A program made the translations under genes and the position numbers. A stretch of DNA of 64,000 nt, taken from Gemmatimonadota bacterium. Lineage in GTDB: Bacteria > Gemmatimonadota > Gemmatimonadetes > Gemmatimonadales > Gemmatimonadaceae. Location of the stretch: NCBI GenBank assembly GCA_028287305.1, contig JAQBPX010000038.1, forward strand, positions 1-64,000, in the 5' to 3' direction. Under the pieces are notes generated by a model that was given only the letters and a program-made list of their open reading frames with translations, did no database searches and had not been told where the DNA came from. Shown one piece after another: positions 16,427 to 24,884 of the stretch. The first letter of the stretch is position 1. Every line of letters starts with the position of its first letter.

Positions 16427-17131
16427 TCAGCCCGCGGCGGCCTGCTGGCCCACCGCGCCGAAGCGACGATCCCGCGCCTGGAATTCATGGAGCGCGGCCA
16501 GGAAATCGTCCTCGCCGAAATCCGGCCACATGCGCCGCACGAAGTGCAACTCGGCGTATGCGCACTCCCAGAGCAGGAAGTCGCTCAGCCGCTGCTCTCC
16601 CCCAGTGCGGATCAGCAGGTCGACGTCGGGCACCGGCTCCGGGTCGTGATGCACGGCGGCGAGCAGCGCAGAGAAGCGCTCGCGGGTGAGCGGCTGCTCG
16701 GGAGACGCGGCTGCGGCGGCGGCGGCGCGCAGGATCGCGTCGCGTGCGGAATAGTCGACCGCCACGCGCAGGTGCAGGTTGGTGCCCGCGCGAGTGCGTT
16801 CCTCGGCATCCTCAACGGCCACGCGCAGCATGTTCGGCAGACGGTCGCGACGCCCCACGATGGTGAGGCGCACGCCGTTTTCCTCGCAGCGCTTCGCTTC
16901 CACGTCGAGCGAGCGACGCAGCAGCCGCATCAGCGCCGAGACTTCGGTGCGGGGACGTCCCCAGTTGTCGGCCGAGAAGGCATAGAGCGTGAGGACGTCG
17001 ACGTCGGCGCGCACCGCGCTCTCCACGATGCGCCGCGCGGCACGCACGCCCGCGTGATGGCCCGCCGTGCGCGGCAGCGCTCGCGCGGTGGCCCAGCGGC
17101 CGTTGCCATCCATGATGATGCCGATGTGCAT
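16427..17131 (-). CDS. uppS: UppS, undecaprenyl (isoprenyl) diphosphate synthase
   Basis: 234 residues from the ATG at 17131. A cis-prenyltransferase that elongates farnesyl diphosphate with IPP to make the C55 carrier lipid for peptidoglycan. HIGIIMDGNGRWA (catalytic Asp at about residue 9), GHHAGVRAAR, LYAFSADNWGR and the C-terminal LLIRTGGEQRLSDFLLWECAYAELHF are the family hallmarks. The frame is open further upstream, but the ATG at 17131 matches the usual N-terminus and lies just after the stop of the regulator gene. Cotranscription with the regulator and the membrane protein upstream is likely. Confidence 0.95.
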   Translation of the reverse strand: MHIGIIMDGNGRWATARALPRTAGHHAGVRAARRIVESAVRADVDVLTLYAFSADNWGRPRTEVSALMRLLRRSLDVEAKRCEENGVRLTIVGRRDRLPNMLRVAVEDAEERTRAGTNLHLRVAVDYSARDAILRAAAAAAASPEQPLTRERFSALLAAVHHDPEPVPDVDLLIRTGGEQRLSDFLLWECAYAELHFVRRMWPDFGEDDFLAALHEFQARDRRFGAVGQQAAAG

Positions 17132-17135
17132 GGGC

Positions 17136-17535
<400 letters not shown>

Positions 17536-17558
<23 letters not shown>

Positions 17559-18159
17559 TGAGCGTCCCGAACACCACGTGCAACCCGCCGAATGTCGCGA
17601 CCATCAAGGCCGTCTCCCACGTGGGAGGCGTGAAGAGCGCCGCCGCGCCCGCAAGCATGAACGCCGCGCCCATCACCGGCACGATGCGCACGGAGAAGGC
17701 GCCCGCGCTCACGACGCCGGCGCCATAGAGCAGCATCCAGAGCCCCGGCAACATGGACTGCAGCCCGTGCTCCAGGCACGCCACCGTGACGAGCGCGCCC
17801 ACGAGCATCGGCGGCGTGAAGCTCCAGAGCAGCTTGAGCGCCGGCCCCGACAGCAGCGACACGCGCGCCGCGCGCGCCTTGCGGGCCATGAAGCTGAGGG
17901 AGACCAGCGCCGCGAGGAGCGCCTCGGCCATCCAGACGCCCACCCAGCGGGCGGGAGTGCCCTGTCGCGCGGCGAGCAGCGCCGCGGCGATGGCGGTGAC
18001 GCCGATGAGGACCTCACCCCAGCCGGAGATCGCAGTGAACGTCCCCGCGCGCTCCATGGTGTCGCGGATGAACTTGAGGTTGTCCATCGCGCGCGCCTGC
18101 ATTTCTGGAGGCGCGGCGGGTTCCGGTGTGGGCCGGTGGAGGGGGGTGACGGTGGCCAT
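17536..18159 (-). CDS. Polytopic membrane protein paired with the winged-helix regulator
   Basis: 207 residues. After a hydrophilic N-terminus containing MDNLKFIRDTMERAGTFTA there are about five or six hydrophobic helices (GEVLIGVTAIAAALLAA, WMAEALLAALVSLSFMA, PPMLVGALVTVACLE and others). No catalytic motif is seen and no function is assigned. It heads a leftward operon with the winged-helix regulator and uppS. Its start codon lies 7 nt after a consensus -10 box, so the operon mRNA is probably leaderless. By context the regulator may control this operon, though no operator is visible. Confidence 0.8.
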
Positions 18160-18166
18160 GGATTGG

Positions 18167-18195
18167 AGTATATGCGTTGTACTTTGCGATGTAAA
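18167..18195 (-). promoter_or_regulatory. Sigma-70-type promoter with leaderless geometry
   Basis: On the minus strand: TTTACA (18195-18190), 17-nt spacer, TATACT (18172-18167), then 7 nt to the ATG at 18159. It is the best consensus promoter in the window and places the transcription start at or next to the start codon. Confidence 0.8.
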
Positions 18196-18216
18196 GTGCT
18201 TACGGAGGGCGGGGGG

Positions 18217-18436
18217 AGGGGCGGAACTGCAGGCCCGCAGGCCCGCAGGCCTGCGGGCTCCAACAGGGACACGGTACGCGGCGGCCCCCCGGCCGCCGCT
18301 TCGTCATCCGTGAACATGTTGACTGCAAACCAATGACAAAGGCGGGCGCCCGCAGGCGCCCGCCTTCCCTGTCACTGCTCGAGCCTGCGGGCCAGCGGGC
18401 CTGCGGGCCGTCAGTTACCCGTTTCTCAGCCGCCCC
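18217..18436. repeat. Complex inverted-repeat region between the membrane-protein gene and the DJ-1 gene
   Basis: This gap of about 290 bp holds no gene. Left arm (about 18217-18270) and right arm (about 18366-18436) are imperfect inverted copies built on gcccgcaggcccgcaggcc-type units and ending in caggga/tccctg. Inside are two perfect hairpins: a 9-bp stem at 18278-18299 and a 12-bp stem at 18339-18366. Confidence 0.65.
18339..18366 (-). terminator. Likely terminator hairpin for the DJ-1/PfpI gene
   Basis: A perfect 12-bp stem (18339-18350 with 18355-18366) with a 4-nt loop. On the minus strand it is followed only by a short T run (TTTGTC), so termination is probable but not certain. Confidence 0.5.
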
Positions 18437-18452
18437 TGGGCACTTCCGCAGT

Positions 18453-19079
18453 TCACCCCGCAGGCGCCCTCGGCCCCGGCGGCGGATCACTCGCCGGGAA
18501 GCTCTGCTCGCTCACCGCATCCACCGCCCGCTCGTCCGCATGCTGGGCGAACACCCGAACCATCCCCTCATTGAACTTCGGGATGTCCTCCGGCTTGCGG
18601 CTCGTCACCAGGTTCGTGTCGAACACCACCGCCTCATCGCTCCACTTCCCACCCGCATTCTCGATGTCCTTCCGCACGCTCGGCCAGCTCGTGAGCGAGC
18701 GTCCGCCCACGGCATCGGCTTCCACCAACAGCCACGGCCCGTGGCAGATGGCAGCGACCGGTTTCTCCGCGAGCATGAACTCGCGAACGAGCTGCACCGC
18801 CTTCTCCTCCAGGCGCAGCGCGTCGGGGTTGATCACCCCGCCCGGCAGCATCAGCGCGGAATAGTCGCCGGAGTGCACGTCATCGAGCGACGCATCCGCC
18901 TGCAGCACGTCGCCCTTCTCATGGTGGTTGTACGCCTGGATGGCCTTGCCCTTCGGCGTCACCAGGTGCGTGACTGCACCCTCCGCGTCGAGCGCCTTGC
19001 GCGGCTCCACCAGCTCCACCTGCTCCACGCCGTCGGTCGCGAGGATCGCGACCTTGCGTCCCTTGAGCGAGTCCCCCAT
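18453..19079 (-). CDS. DJ-1/PfpI family glutamine-amidotransferase-like protein
   Basis: 208 residues. The fold runs VAILATDGVEQVEL, DYSALMLPGG and AAICHGPWLL, where the nucleophile-elbow cysteine is in ICHGP (near residue 112). This matches PfpI/YhbO-type proteins, described as proteases, chaperones or glyoxal-adduct deglycases. The C-terminal tail (about 185-208) carries SEQSFPASDPPP, a short motif I recall at the C-termini of assorted bacterial proteins; its role is unknown. Six base pairs separate it from the small protein gene upstream, so the two are cotranscribed. A stress role is plausible by family. Confidence 0.9.
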   Translation of the reverse strand: MGDSLKGRKVAILATDGVEQVELVEPRKALDAEGAVTHLVTPKGKAIQAYNHHEKGDVLQADASLDDVHSGDYSALMLPGGVINPDALRLEEKAVQLVREFMLAEKPVAAICHGPWLLVEADAVGGRSLTSWPSVRKDIENAGGKWSDEAVVFDTNLVTSRKPEDIPKFNEGMVRVFAQHADERAVDAVSEQSFPASDPPPGPRAPAG

Positions 19080-19085
19080 CGCGCG

Positions 19086-19340
19086 CTACTCCGCGTCCTT
19101 CTTCGCCGCGCGCAGCTCCTCGAGCGCCGGGTTCACGCCGCGCGTCGGGATCTTCTGCTGCTGGTTGTGCGGGTTCTCGCTGAGGTGCTGCTTGTCCTCC
19201 TCGTGCGTGTGCTCGTCGTTGTCGAGCGACTTGTAGTCGGTTGCGCCGGCCTCGCCGGGATCGATCGCATACTGGTCGGGACGCTTGCCACCCATGATGT
19301 CCTCGTTGTGTGGGTCACTCCCGAGACTGTCACGAAACAT
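19086..19340 (-). CDS. Small hydrophilic GKRPDQY-type protein, function unknown
   Basis: 84 residues from the ATG at 19340, or 69 from an internal ATG at 19295 (MGGKRPDQYAIDPGEAGATD). The chain is acidic and very rich in Asp, Glu, His, Asn and Gln (DNDEHTHEEDKQHLSENPHNQQQ), then IPTRGVNPALEELRAAKK. It has no hydrophobic segment and is probably disordered. TACCGT lies 7 nt before the ATG at 19340, supporting the longer form. It is cotranscribed with the DJ-1/PfpI gene and divergent from holB, with overlapping -10 elements. No named domain is recognised. Confidence 0.7.
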   Translation of the reverse strand: MFRDSLGSDPHNEDIMGGKRPDQYAIDPGEAGATDYKSLDNDEHTHEEDKQHLSENPHNQQQKIPTRGVNPALEELRAAKKDAE

Positions 19341-19347
19341 GCCGCGC

Positions 19348-19357
19348 ACGGTATCTT
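19348..19357. promoter_or_regulatory. Overlapping divergent -10 elements
   Basis: On the minus strand TACCGT (19353-19348) lies 7 nt from the ATG at 19340. On the plus strand TATCTT (19352-19357) lies 5 nt from the GTG at 19363. The two would compete for RNA polymerase. Confidence 0.35.
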
Positions 19358-19362
19358 CCGTC

Positions 19363-20448
19363 GTGCCCCTGCTCCCCCTTCTCGGCCATGGCGCGCTGGT
19401 GGACCGGCTCGTCGAGTCCGCTGCCGCCGGAACCCTTCCCGCCTCGCTGCTGCTGCACGGGCCGCGCGGCGTCGGCAAGCAGCGCGTGGCGCTCGAGCTC
19501 GCACAGGCACTCCTCTGCGAGGGATCCACGCGCAAGCCATGCGGCGCCTGCCAGCAATGCCGCTTCGCGATGCAGCTCGTGCATCCCGACATCCACTGGT
19601 ACTTCCCGCAGGAGCGGAAGGAAGTGGAGGACACTCCAGACGTGGTGCGCAAGCAGTACCGCGACTGGCAGGCGGAGCGCGGCGCGAACGGCGGACTCTA
19701 CGCGCCGCCGAGCGGCAGCACCGGCCTCTTCGTGGAAGCGACGAAGGCCATCGTGCTCTCGGCCACCCTGTCGCCGGCCATGGCGAAGCGAAAGGTGTTC
19801 ATCATCGGCGACGCCGATCGCATGATCTCGCAGGAGGGCGCCGACCAGGCAGCCAATGCGTTCCTCAAGCTGCTCGAGGAACCCCCCGACGACACGACCC
19901 TCATCATCACCTCGAGCGAGCCCGGCGGGCTGCTGCCGACCATTCGCTCGCGCGTGGTCTCGATGCGCGTCCCGCCCATTTCCGACCAGCTCGTCTCCCA
20001 GTTCTTCGACGACGAGCACGTCCAGAAGTGGCTGAAGAAGCCTGACAAGGAAGCGGGGATGAAGATGGGTCGCGCCGAGCGCATCGAACGAGCGCACGGG
20101 GCGCCCGGCGAGTTGCTGGCCCAGCCGCAGAAGCAGGCCGCCCGGGATCGCGCCGAGCGACTGATGAGCGCCATCAGGAAGGGGGACCGGGCGGAGCTCA
20201 TCCGGGCCGCCTTCGCGCAGGGCACGTCGGGTGCGCGAGGCCCATACGCCGACACGCTCGATGCCCTCACCGAGCTGCTTCGCGACATGGCCCGGGATGC
20301 CGTGAGCCGCAACGACCAGCACGTCGCGCTCGGCGCCGCCCGCGCGGTGAACCGCGTGGAGATGGCCAAGGAGCGGGCCTCCAACAACGCCAACCCGCAG
20401 CTCGTGACGCAGGCGCTCCTGCGCGACATCGGGGGGATGCTCGCATGA
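19363..20448 (+). CDS. holB: DNA polymerase III delta-prime subunit
   Basis: 361 residues from a GTG start. Clamp-loader AAA+ subunit of the replicative polymerase. After PLLGHGALVDRLVESAAAG comes Walker-A-like GPRGVGKQ, the zinc-binding CGACQQC with an earlier Cys (LLCEG), ANAFLKLLEEPPDDTTLII and TIRSRV (SRC-type sensor motif). The C-terminal collar domain is about residues 230-360. The start is set at GTG 19363 because the family N-terminus begins there. The gene overlaps moaC by 4 nt (ATGA). Two functionally unrelated genes are thus translationally coupled. Confidence 0.93.
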   Translation: MPLLPLLGHGALVDRLVESAAAGTLPASLLLHGPRGVGKQRVALELAQALLCEGSTRKPCGACQQCRFAMQLVHPDIHWYFPQERKEVEDTPDVVRKQYRDWQAERGANGGLYAPPSGSTGLFVEATKAIVLSATLSPAMAKRKVFIIGDADRMISQEGADQAANAFLKLLEEPPDDTTLIITSSEPGGLLPTIRSRVVSMRVPPISDQLVSQFFDDEHVQKWLKKPDKEAGMKMGRAERIERAHGAPGELLAQPQKQAARDRAERLMSAIRKGDRAELIRAAFAQGTSGARGPYADTLDALTELLRDMARDAVSRNDQHVALGAARAVNRVEMAKERASNNANPQLVTQALLRDIGGMLA

Positions 20449-20936
20449 CCTCGCCCGAGGCAGCCGGCCTGAGCCATATCGATGCGGAGGGCAGCGCGAG
20501 GATGGTGGACGTCTCCGCGAAGGCAGCCACCTTGCGATCGGCCACGGCCTCAGGCTCCATCACGATGAAGCCCGAGACGCTGGCCGCCATCCAGTCGCAC
20601 TCATTGAAGAAGGGAGACGTAGTGTCCGTCGCCCGGATCGCCGGCGTGATGGCGGCCAAGAAAACGGCCGACCTCATCCCCCTCTGCCACCCGCTGCCGC
20701 TGGACGACGTGCAGGTCGATCTCGTTGTGGATCAAGCACTTCCGGGCCTTCGCTGCACGGCAACGGTGCGCACCACGGGGCGCACCGGGGTCGAGATGGA
20801 GGCCATCGTCGCCGTAACCATCGCCCTGGTCACGGTGTACGACATGGCGAAGGCGGTCGATCGGGAAATGTCGATAGGGCCGGTTAGCGTGCTCAGGAAA
20901 ACAGGTGGCGCATCAGGCGATTGGTCAAGCGGTTGA
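20445..20936 (+). CDS. moaC: MoaC, cyclic pyranopterin monophosphate synthase
   Basis: 163 residues, normal length. Converts the MoaA product into cyclic pyranopterin in molybdenum cofactor synthesis. LSHIDAEGSARMVDVS, AKKTADLIPLCHPLPLDDV, TTGRTGVEMEAIVAVTIALVTVYDM and the C-terminal VLRKTGGASG are family hallmarks, with the catalytic Lys in AKKTA and the downstream KTGG. No other moa gene is nearby. It overlaps holB by 4 nt. Its stop codon overlaps the -35 box of the next gene's promoter. Confidence 0.97.
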   Translation: MTSPEAAGLSHIDAEGSARMVDVSAKAATLRSATASGSITMKPETLAAIQSHSLKKGDVVSVARIAGVMAAKKTADLIPLCHPLPLDDVQVDLVVDQALPGLRCTATVRTTGRTGVEMEAIVAVTIALVTVYDMAKAVDREMSIGPVSVLRKTGGASGDWSSG

Positions 20937-20961
20937 TGGCATAGCCGTTGCCTTGTATAGT
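20933..20961 (+). promoter_or_regulatory. Promoter of the lytic transglycosylase gene
   Basis: TTGATG (20933-20938), 17-nt spacer, TATAGT (20956-20961). Predicted start near 20968 leaves a leader of about 48 nt before the ATG at 21016. The -35 box overlaps the moaC stop codon. Confidence 0.7.
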
Positions 20962-21015
20962 CCCAGGAGCAGGAGGTAGTACCGTAGTACTCAACCTGTT
21001 GCAAACCAAGGACTT

Positions 21016-21720
21016 ATGAAAAACCTCCGAGGGACGTACGTCCACCGGGGCGACGCGATGCGGGCTCGACAGAGACGCAAACGCCTTTTTATCGCCTTGG
21101 GATTCGTCGCCGCGCTGGGTGTCGTTGCTGCCGGTCACCGGCCAGCCCCGACTGATGCACTGGCCGCCGAGACCGAGGGGTCGACCTTTGGCTTCTCCCT
21201 CTCGTCGAAGGCCAGCATTCAATCCGAGCTCGAGTCCACCAAGGGACAGCTCGACCTGCTCCGCGCCCAGATGGACCGGGCCGAGCGCATCATCTCCTAC
21301 TCCGGCCGCTTCAACGTGGCGGCCAACATCGCAACTCCCGTTTACGACATCGCCCAGGCCGAAGGGATCGACCCGGAGCTCGCATTCCGGCTCGTCAGCC
21401 TGGAGAGTGACTTCAATCCGCACGCCCGGAGTGCCGTCGGCGCCATCGGGCTCACGCAGGTGATGCCCTCCACGGCGCACTTCTTCGACAAGAACCTGCG
21501 GGCGGAGCACCTGGCCGACCCGAAGACCAACCTTCGCATCGGCTTCCGCTACCTGCGGACGCTCATGCACAACTACAACGGGAACGTGAAGCTCGCGCTC
21601 CTGGCCTACAACCGCGGCGAAGTGGCGGTTGCCCGGGCGCTGAAGGACGGGATCAACCCGACCAACGGCTACGATCGCATCGTGATGAAGGGCTACAAGG
21701 GCAAGGGCATCGTCGACTAG
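21016..21720 (+). CDS. Membrane-anchored SLT-type lytic transglycosylase
   Basis: 234 residues. A basic N-terminus and one hydrophobic helix (about 24-40, LFIALGFVAALGVVAAG) serve as signal or anchor. Next come a short coiled-coil stretch (about 65-92) and a goose-type lysozyme/SLT domain (about 108-225) with LVSLESDFNPHA (catalytic Glu), SAVGAIGLTQVMPSTA and LALLAYNRGEVAVARA. These enzymes cleave peptidoglycan glycan strands to form anhydro-muropeptides in the periplasm. Its stop overlaps the stop of the next gene on the other strand by 3 bases, so two lytic transglycosylase genes converge with no spacer. Confidence 0.92.
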   Translation: MKNLRGTYVHRGDAMRARQRRKRLFIALGFVAALGVVAAGHRPAPTDALAAETEGSTFGFSLSSKASIQSELESTKGQLDLLRAQMDRAERIISYSGRFNVAANIATPVYDIAQAEGIDPELAFRLVSLESDFNPHARSAVGAIGLTQVMPSTAHFFDKNLRAEHLADPKTNLRIGFRYLRTLMHNYNGNVKLALLAYNRGEVAVARALKDGINPTNGYDRIVMKGYKGKGIVD

Positions 21721-23375
21721 CGCTTCGCCTTCGGCGTCGGCTTCTTCTTCGACGACTTCTTGTGGGGCGCCGGCTTCTTCTGAGCCGGCGCCTTCTTTTT
21801 CGCGGCTGACCTGGCCGGCGCCCTCGCCGACTTCGCAGCCCGCGGCTCTCCCGCCTGCTGGATCCCCGCCGACTTCCGCGCCTTCGCCTTGCGAGACGCG
21901 ACCTCTCCCTTCACCACCAGCTCCTGCCCCGGGAAGATCAGCGGCTTGCGCAGCCCGTTCAGCCGCATCAGCGACTTCGTGCTCGTGCCGTACTTCTTCG
22001 CGATGCCGCCCAGCGTCTCGCCGTGCTTCACCACGTGGAAGCTCGTGTGCGCGCGCTTCGAGTTCGGATACTTCTCGATGCTCGGGTCCGGAACGTCGAG
22101 CGACGCGGCGATCACCGCCCTCGTGGGCACCACCAGCTCCTGGCCGGCGACCAGCCGCCCCTTCTTCGACTTCTTCACGCCCGGGTTGTAGCGCGCCAGC
22201 TCGCTCGCGCCCAGCCCGAATCGCTCGGCGATTCCGCCCAGCGTCTCCTTCGCCTTCGTGGTCACCGATCGCGTGGCGACCAGCGCGTCCTTGGGCAGCG
22301 CGACGAATCCGCTGTCGAAGCCGGCCGAGCTCCCCACCGGAACACGCACCCACATCGCGTCCTTCGGCGGCGTCATCCCGCGCAGGATGTGCGGGTTGAG
22401 CTCCTTCACCTCGCCCACCGTCACGCCCGCCGCCTGCGCGATGGCCGCCAGCGGAGTGCGTGCCGGCGCGCGCACCGAGTCGTACGCGAATGGCGGCAGC
22501 GGCGTGAATTCCATGCCGTAGCGCTTCGGGTCCTTCGCCACGAGCGCGGCCGCGATCAGCTGCGGGACGTATCCCTTCGTCTCGCTGCGCAGGTAGTCCT
22601 TCTCGGCGAGCGCGAAGTAGACGTCCTCGCCGTTGGAGCCCTCGAGGTCGTCCGCATACTTGCTCAGCCCGCGCGAGATGCGACCGGGGCCGCCGTTGTA
22701 GGCCGCGGCGGCGAGATAGAGCGAGCCGAACTGGTCACGCAGCCCGCGAATGAACCGCACGGCGGCGCCGGTCGAGCGAACAGGGTCGCGTCGCTCGTCC
22801 ACCCACCAGTCCACGCGCATCCCCATGTCCCGCGCCGTGGAGCTCATGAACTGCCACATGCCGACCGCCGCCGCCTTCGAGTAGGCGTGCGGGTCGAAGC
22901 CGCTCTCGATCAGCGCCAGGTAGTACATGTCCTCGGGCAGCCCGCCCGCCTTCATGCGCGCGCGGATCATCGGCTCGTAGCGCGAGCCCACCTTCAGGCG
23001 CTCGGTGATGCGGCGGCGCGCCGGGCCGGAGAAGATCGTGACGTAGCGCGCCACGCGCTCCTGCGTCTCGTACGAGCGCACGTCGATGTCCCACCGCGGG
23101 CCCGACACGGTCGTGTCGGGCGAGGCCGGCGCGATGTCGCCGAACACTTCAGACGCGCGATTCGAGACTTCCGCCGCCGTGGGCAGCGCGACGACCATGC
23201 GTGCGGACGTGTCTGCGGCCGCGGTCGCGACCGGATGCGCAGCTTCTGGCGCAGTGGCCACGCGGATCGTGTCGGCACGCGCGGGCGCGGCAACCACGCG
23301 CGGGGCAACGGAGGGCCGCACCACGCAGCCGGTGAGAAACGCGGCGCAGGCGATCGTGGAGAGCTGGAACTTCAA
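21717..23375 (-). CDS. LysM-containing lytic transglycosylase lipoprotein (MltD-like)
   Basis: 552 residues. The N-terminus MKFQLSTIACAAFLTGC is a lipoprotein signal with the acylated Cys at 17. A disordered Ala/Val linker is followed by an SLT domain (about 115-260) with YLALIESGFDPHAYSKAAAVGMWQFM and AAAAYNGGPGRI. About three LysM modules follow (about 330-375, 378-425, 445-490), for example HVVKHGETLGGIAKKYGTS. The last 50 residues are a Lys/Ala/Pro-rich basic tail, unusual for this family. It is an outer-membrane cell-wall hydrolase. The start is TTG (23375), supported by the signal peptide. Confidence 0.93.
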   Translation of the reverse strand: MKFQLSTIACAAFLTGCVVRPSVAPRVVAAPARADTIRVATAPEAAHPVATAAADTSARMVVALPTAAEVSNRASEVFGDIAPASPDTTVSGPRWDIDVRSYETQERVARYVTIFSGPARRRITERLKVGSRYEPMIRARMKAGGLPEDMYYLALIESGFDPHAYSKAAAVGMWQFMSSTARDMGMRVDWWVDERRDPVRSTGAAVRFIRGLRDQFGSLYLAAAAYNGGPGRISRGLSKYADDLEGSNGEDVYFALAEKDYLRSETKGYVPQLIAAALVAKDPKRYGMEFTPLPPFAYDSVRAPARTPLAAIAQAAGVTVGEVKELNPHILRGMTPPKDAMWVRVPVGSSAGFDSGFVALPKDALVATRSVTTKAKETLGGIAERFGLGASELARYNPGVKKSKKGRLVAGQELVVPTRAVIAASLDVPDPSIEKYPNSKRAHTSFHVVKHGETLGGIAKKYGTSTKSLMRLNGLRKPLIFPGQELVVKGEVASRKAKARKSAGIQQAGEPRAAKSARAPARSAAKKKAPAQKKPAPHKKSSKKKPTPKAKR

Positions 23376-23432
23376 GACGGCAGGCCCCTGCCACGCAGGC
23401 GCGGCGGTTACGACGAAAAGTGTGTCTTGTAC

Positions 23433-23891
23433 TCAGGTGGTCGAGAAGTGGTTCCCGATCACTCGATTGGTGGCGTTCAGCACTGCGAGCGCGGCGCCGC
23501 GGGTGACGTCGCCTTCCGTCAGGTAGACGCCGAGCAGCTTGGCACCGGGCTGGTCCTTTCGCGTGAGGTGCACGATCACGAGGTTCGCGTCGAAGGCCCG
23601 CACGACCTTCACGCCGATCAGCTCGAGGGGCAGGGACGCACCCACGAAGTGCTCGATGGCGCGGACCGCCGCCTCAGCACAATAACGAAGGTCGCCCACG
23701 GGAGAAGTGGGTCCCTCGGCAACCGCGCGCATGCGCCGGCCCTCGAGCTCGAGCTCGACCTCCGCACGGCAGTGCCCGCTCGGGGTGCGGACGAAGGAGC
23801 AGTCGGTGAATCGCAGTCGCTCGCGGGCGGGAGCTGGCGAGGACTGGTCGGACGAGGCGTAGCTCTCGACCATAGGGGAGGACGTGATCAT
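23433..23891 (-). CDS. Conserved-looking protein with a LeuA-dimerisation-like domain, function unknown
   Basis: 152 residues from the ATG at 23891; the frame stays open to 24005, so the start is uncertain. The first 20 residues are Ser/Pro-rich. The rest (about 22-150) runs as beta-alpha-beta: LRFTDCSFVRTPSGHCRAEVELELEGRRMRAVAEG, LRYCAEAAVRAIEHFVG, LELIGVKVVRAFDANLVIVHL and TRGAALAVLNATNRVIGNHF. This pattern resembles the regulatory dimerisation domain of 2-isopropylmalate synthase, but the catalytic TIM barrel is absent. No neighbour suggests a pathway. It may be a free-standing ligand-binding domain; that is inference. Confidence 0.65.
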   Translation of the reverse strand: MITSSPMVESYASSDQSSPAPARERLRFTDCSFVRTPSGHCRAEVELELEGRRMRAVAEGPTSPVGDLRYCAEAAVRAIEHFVGASLPLELIGVKVVRAFDANLVIVHLTRKDQPGAKLLGVYLTEGDVTRGAALAVLNATNRVIGNHFSTT

Positions 23892-23959
23892 CGGCTTCAC
23901 GGTGGTGAGCTGCGGTGAGCCGGAGCGTCGTCGCCCCGCTGGCAGGCAAAGGGGAGACG

Positions 23960-23989
23960 CTGACATGCTCCCCGAGGTCACTCTATATT
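23960..23989 (+). promoter_or_regulatory. Promoter with leaderless geometry for the serine hydrolase gene
   Basis: CTGACA (23960-23965), 18-nt spacer, TATATT (23984-23989), then 7 nt to the ATG at 23997. Confidence 0.65.
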
Positions 23990-23996
23990 CGCCGCC

Positions 23997-24884
23997 ATGG
24001 CACACTCACTTTCGCTGCTCGCACTCGGCACCTCTGTGACCCTGCTCACGAACGCCCCCGATAGCACGCTGCTCGAGCGCATTCGCCTCGAAGTGGCGAC
24101 CGTGCCTGGCGCGGTGGTGGGCGTGTCGTATCACGACCTGGGGAGCTCACGCCGCTGGAGCCTGAATGGCGACAGCGTCTTTCACGCGGCGAGCACCATG
24201 AAGGTGCCGGTGCTCATCGAGCTCTTCCGGCAGGCCGACCGCCATGAGCTGAACCTCGATCAGGCCATCCTCCTGGTGAACCAGTTCGGGTCGATCGTGG
24301 ATGCGTCGCCCTATTCACTGGACCCCGCCGAGGACTCGGACAGCCTGGCATACACCCGCGTCGGTGAGCGCGTGCCCATCCGGTGGCTGGCGGACCGCAT
24401 GATCACCGAGTCGAGCAACCTCGCCACCAACGCGCTCATTGCCCTCGTGGGTGCCGCGCATGCGGATTCCAGCGCCAGGATGCTCGGGGCAACACGCACG
24501 CGCGTGCTCCGGGGCGTGGAGGACATCAAGGCATTCGATCGCGGACTGATCAACGTGACCACGCCGGATGACATGGCGGTGTTGCTCGTCGCGATCCAGG
24601 AACGCCGGGCGGCGAGTGCGGAGGCATGCGAGGCCATGCTCGCGATCCTCCTGCGCAACTCCGACAACGTCATGATTCCCGCCGGGCTTCCGGTGGGCAC
24701 GCGCGTGGCGCACAAGACGGGCACCATCACGGGCGTGCGTCATGATGCTGCAATCGTGTATCCCGCCGGTGGCAGCCCGTACGTGCTCACCATCTACACG
24801 CGGGGAATTCCGAGGACGGAGGTCGCCGAGCGATTGATGGCGTCCATCTCCCGGATCGTGTGGGAGGCACGAGGGGCGCAATGA
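23997..24884 (+). CDS. Class A beta-lactamase-like serine hydrolase
   Basis: 295 residues. STMK (near residue 66) is the SxxK nucleophile motif, ESSNLATN (near 138) replaces the SDN loop and HKTGTITG (near 241) is the KTG motif, so the penicillin-binding/class A fold is clear. In the omega-loop region the sequence is RGVEDIKAFDRG rather than the WEPELN of true class A enzymes. The general-base Glu is therefore not securely placed and an Asn is replaced by Lys. It more likely acts as a cell-wall hydrolase or esterase than a resistance enzyme. A weak hydrophobic N-terminus may be a signal. It overlaps the next gene by 4 nt. Confidence 0.85.
   Translation: MAHSLSLLALGTSVTLLTNAPDSTLLERIRLEVATVPGAVVGVSYHDLGSSRRWSLNGDSVFHAASTMKVPVLIELFRQADRHELNLDQAILLVNQFGSIVDASPYSLDPAEDSDSLAYTRVGERVPIRWLADRMITESSNLATNALIALVGAAHADSSARMLGATRTRVLRGVEDIKAFDRGLINVTTPDDMAVLLVAIQERRAASAEACEAMLAILLRNSDNVMIPAGLPVGTRVAHKTGTITGVRHDAAIVYPAGGSPYVLTIYTRGIPRTEVAERLMASISRIVWEARGAQ

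Noticed and set aside
18217-18436. Possible CRISPR array
   Set aside because: Repeat units are inverted and irregular, with no equal-length spacers and no cas genes nearby.
23997-24884. Antibiotic resistance beta-lactamase
   Set aside because: SDN and omega-loop positions differ from true class A enzymes, and no mobile element surrounds it.
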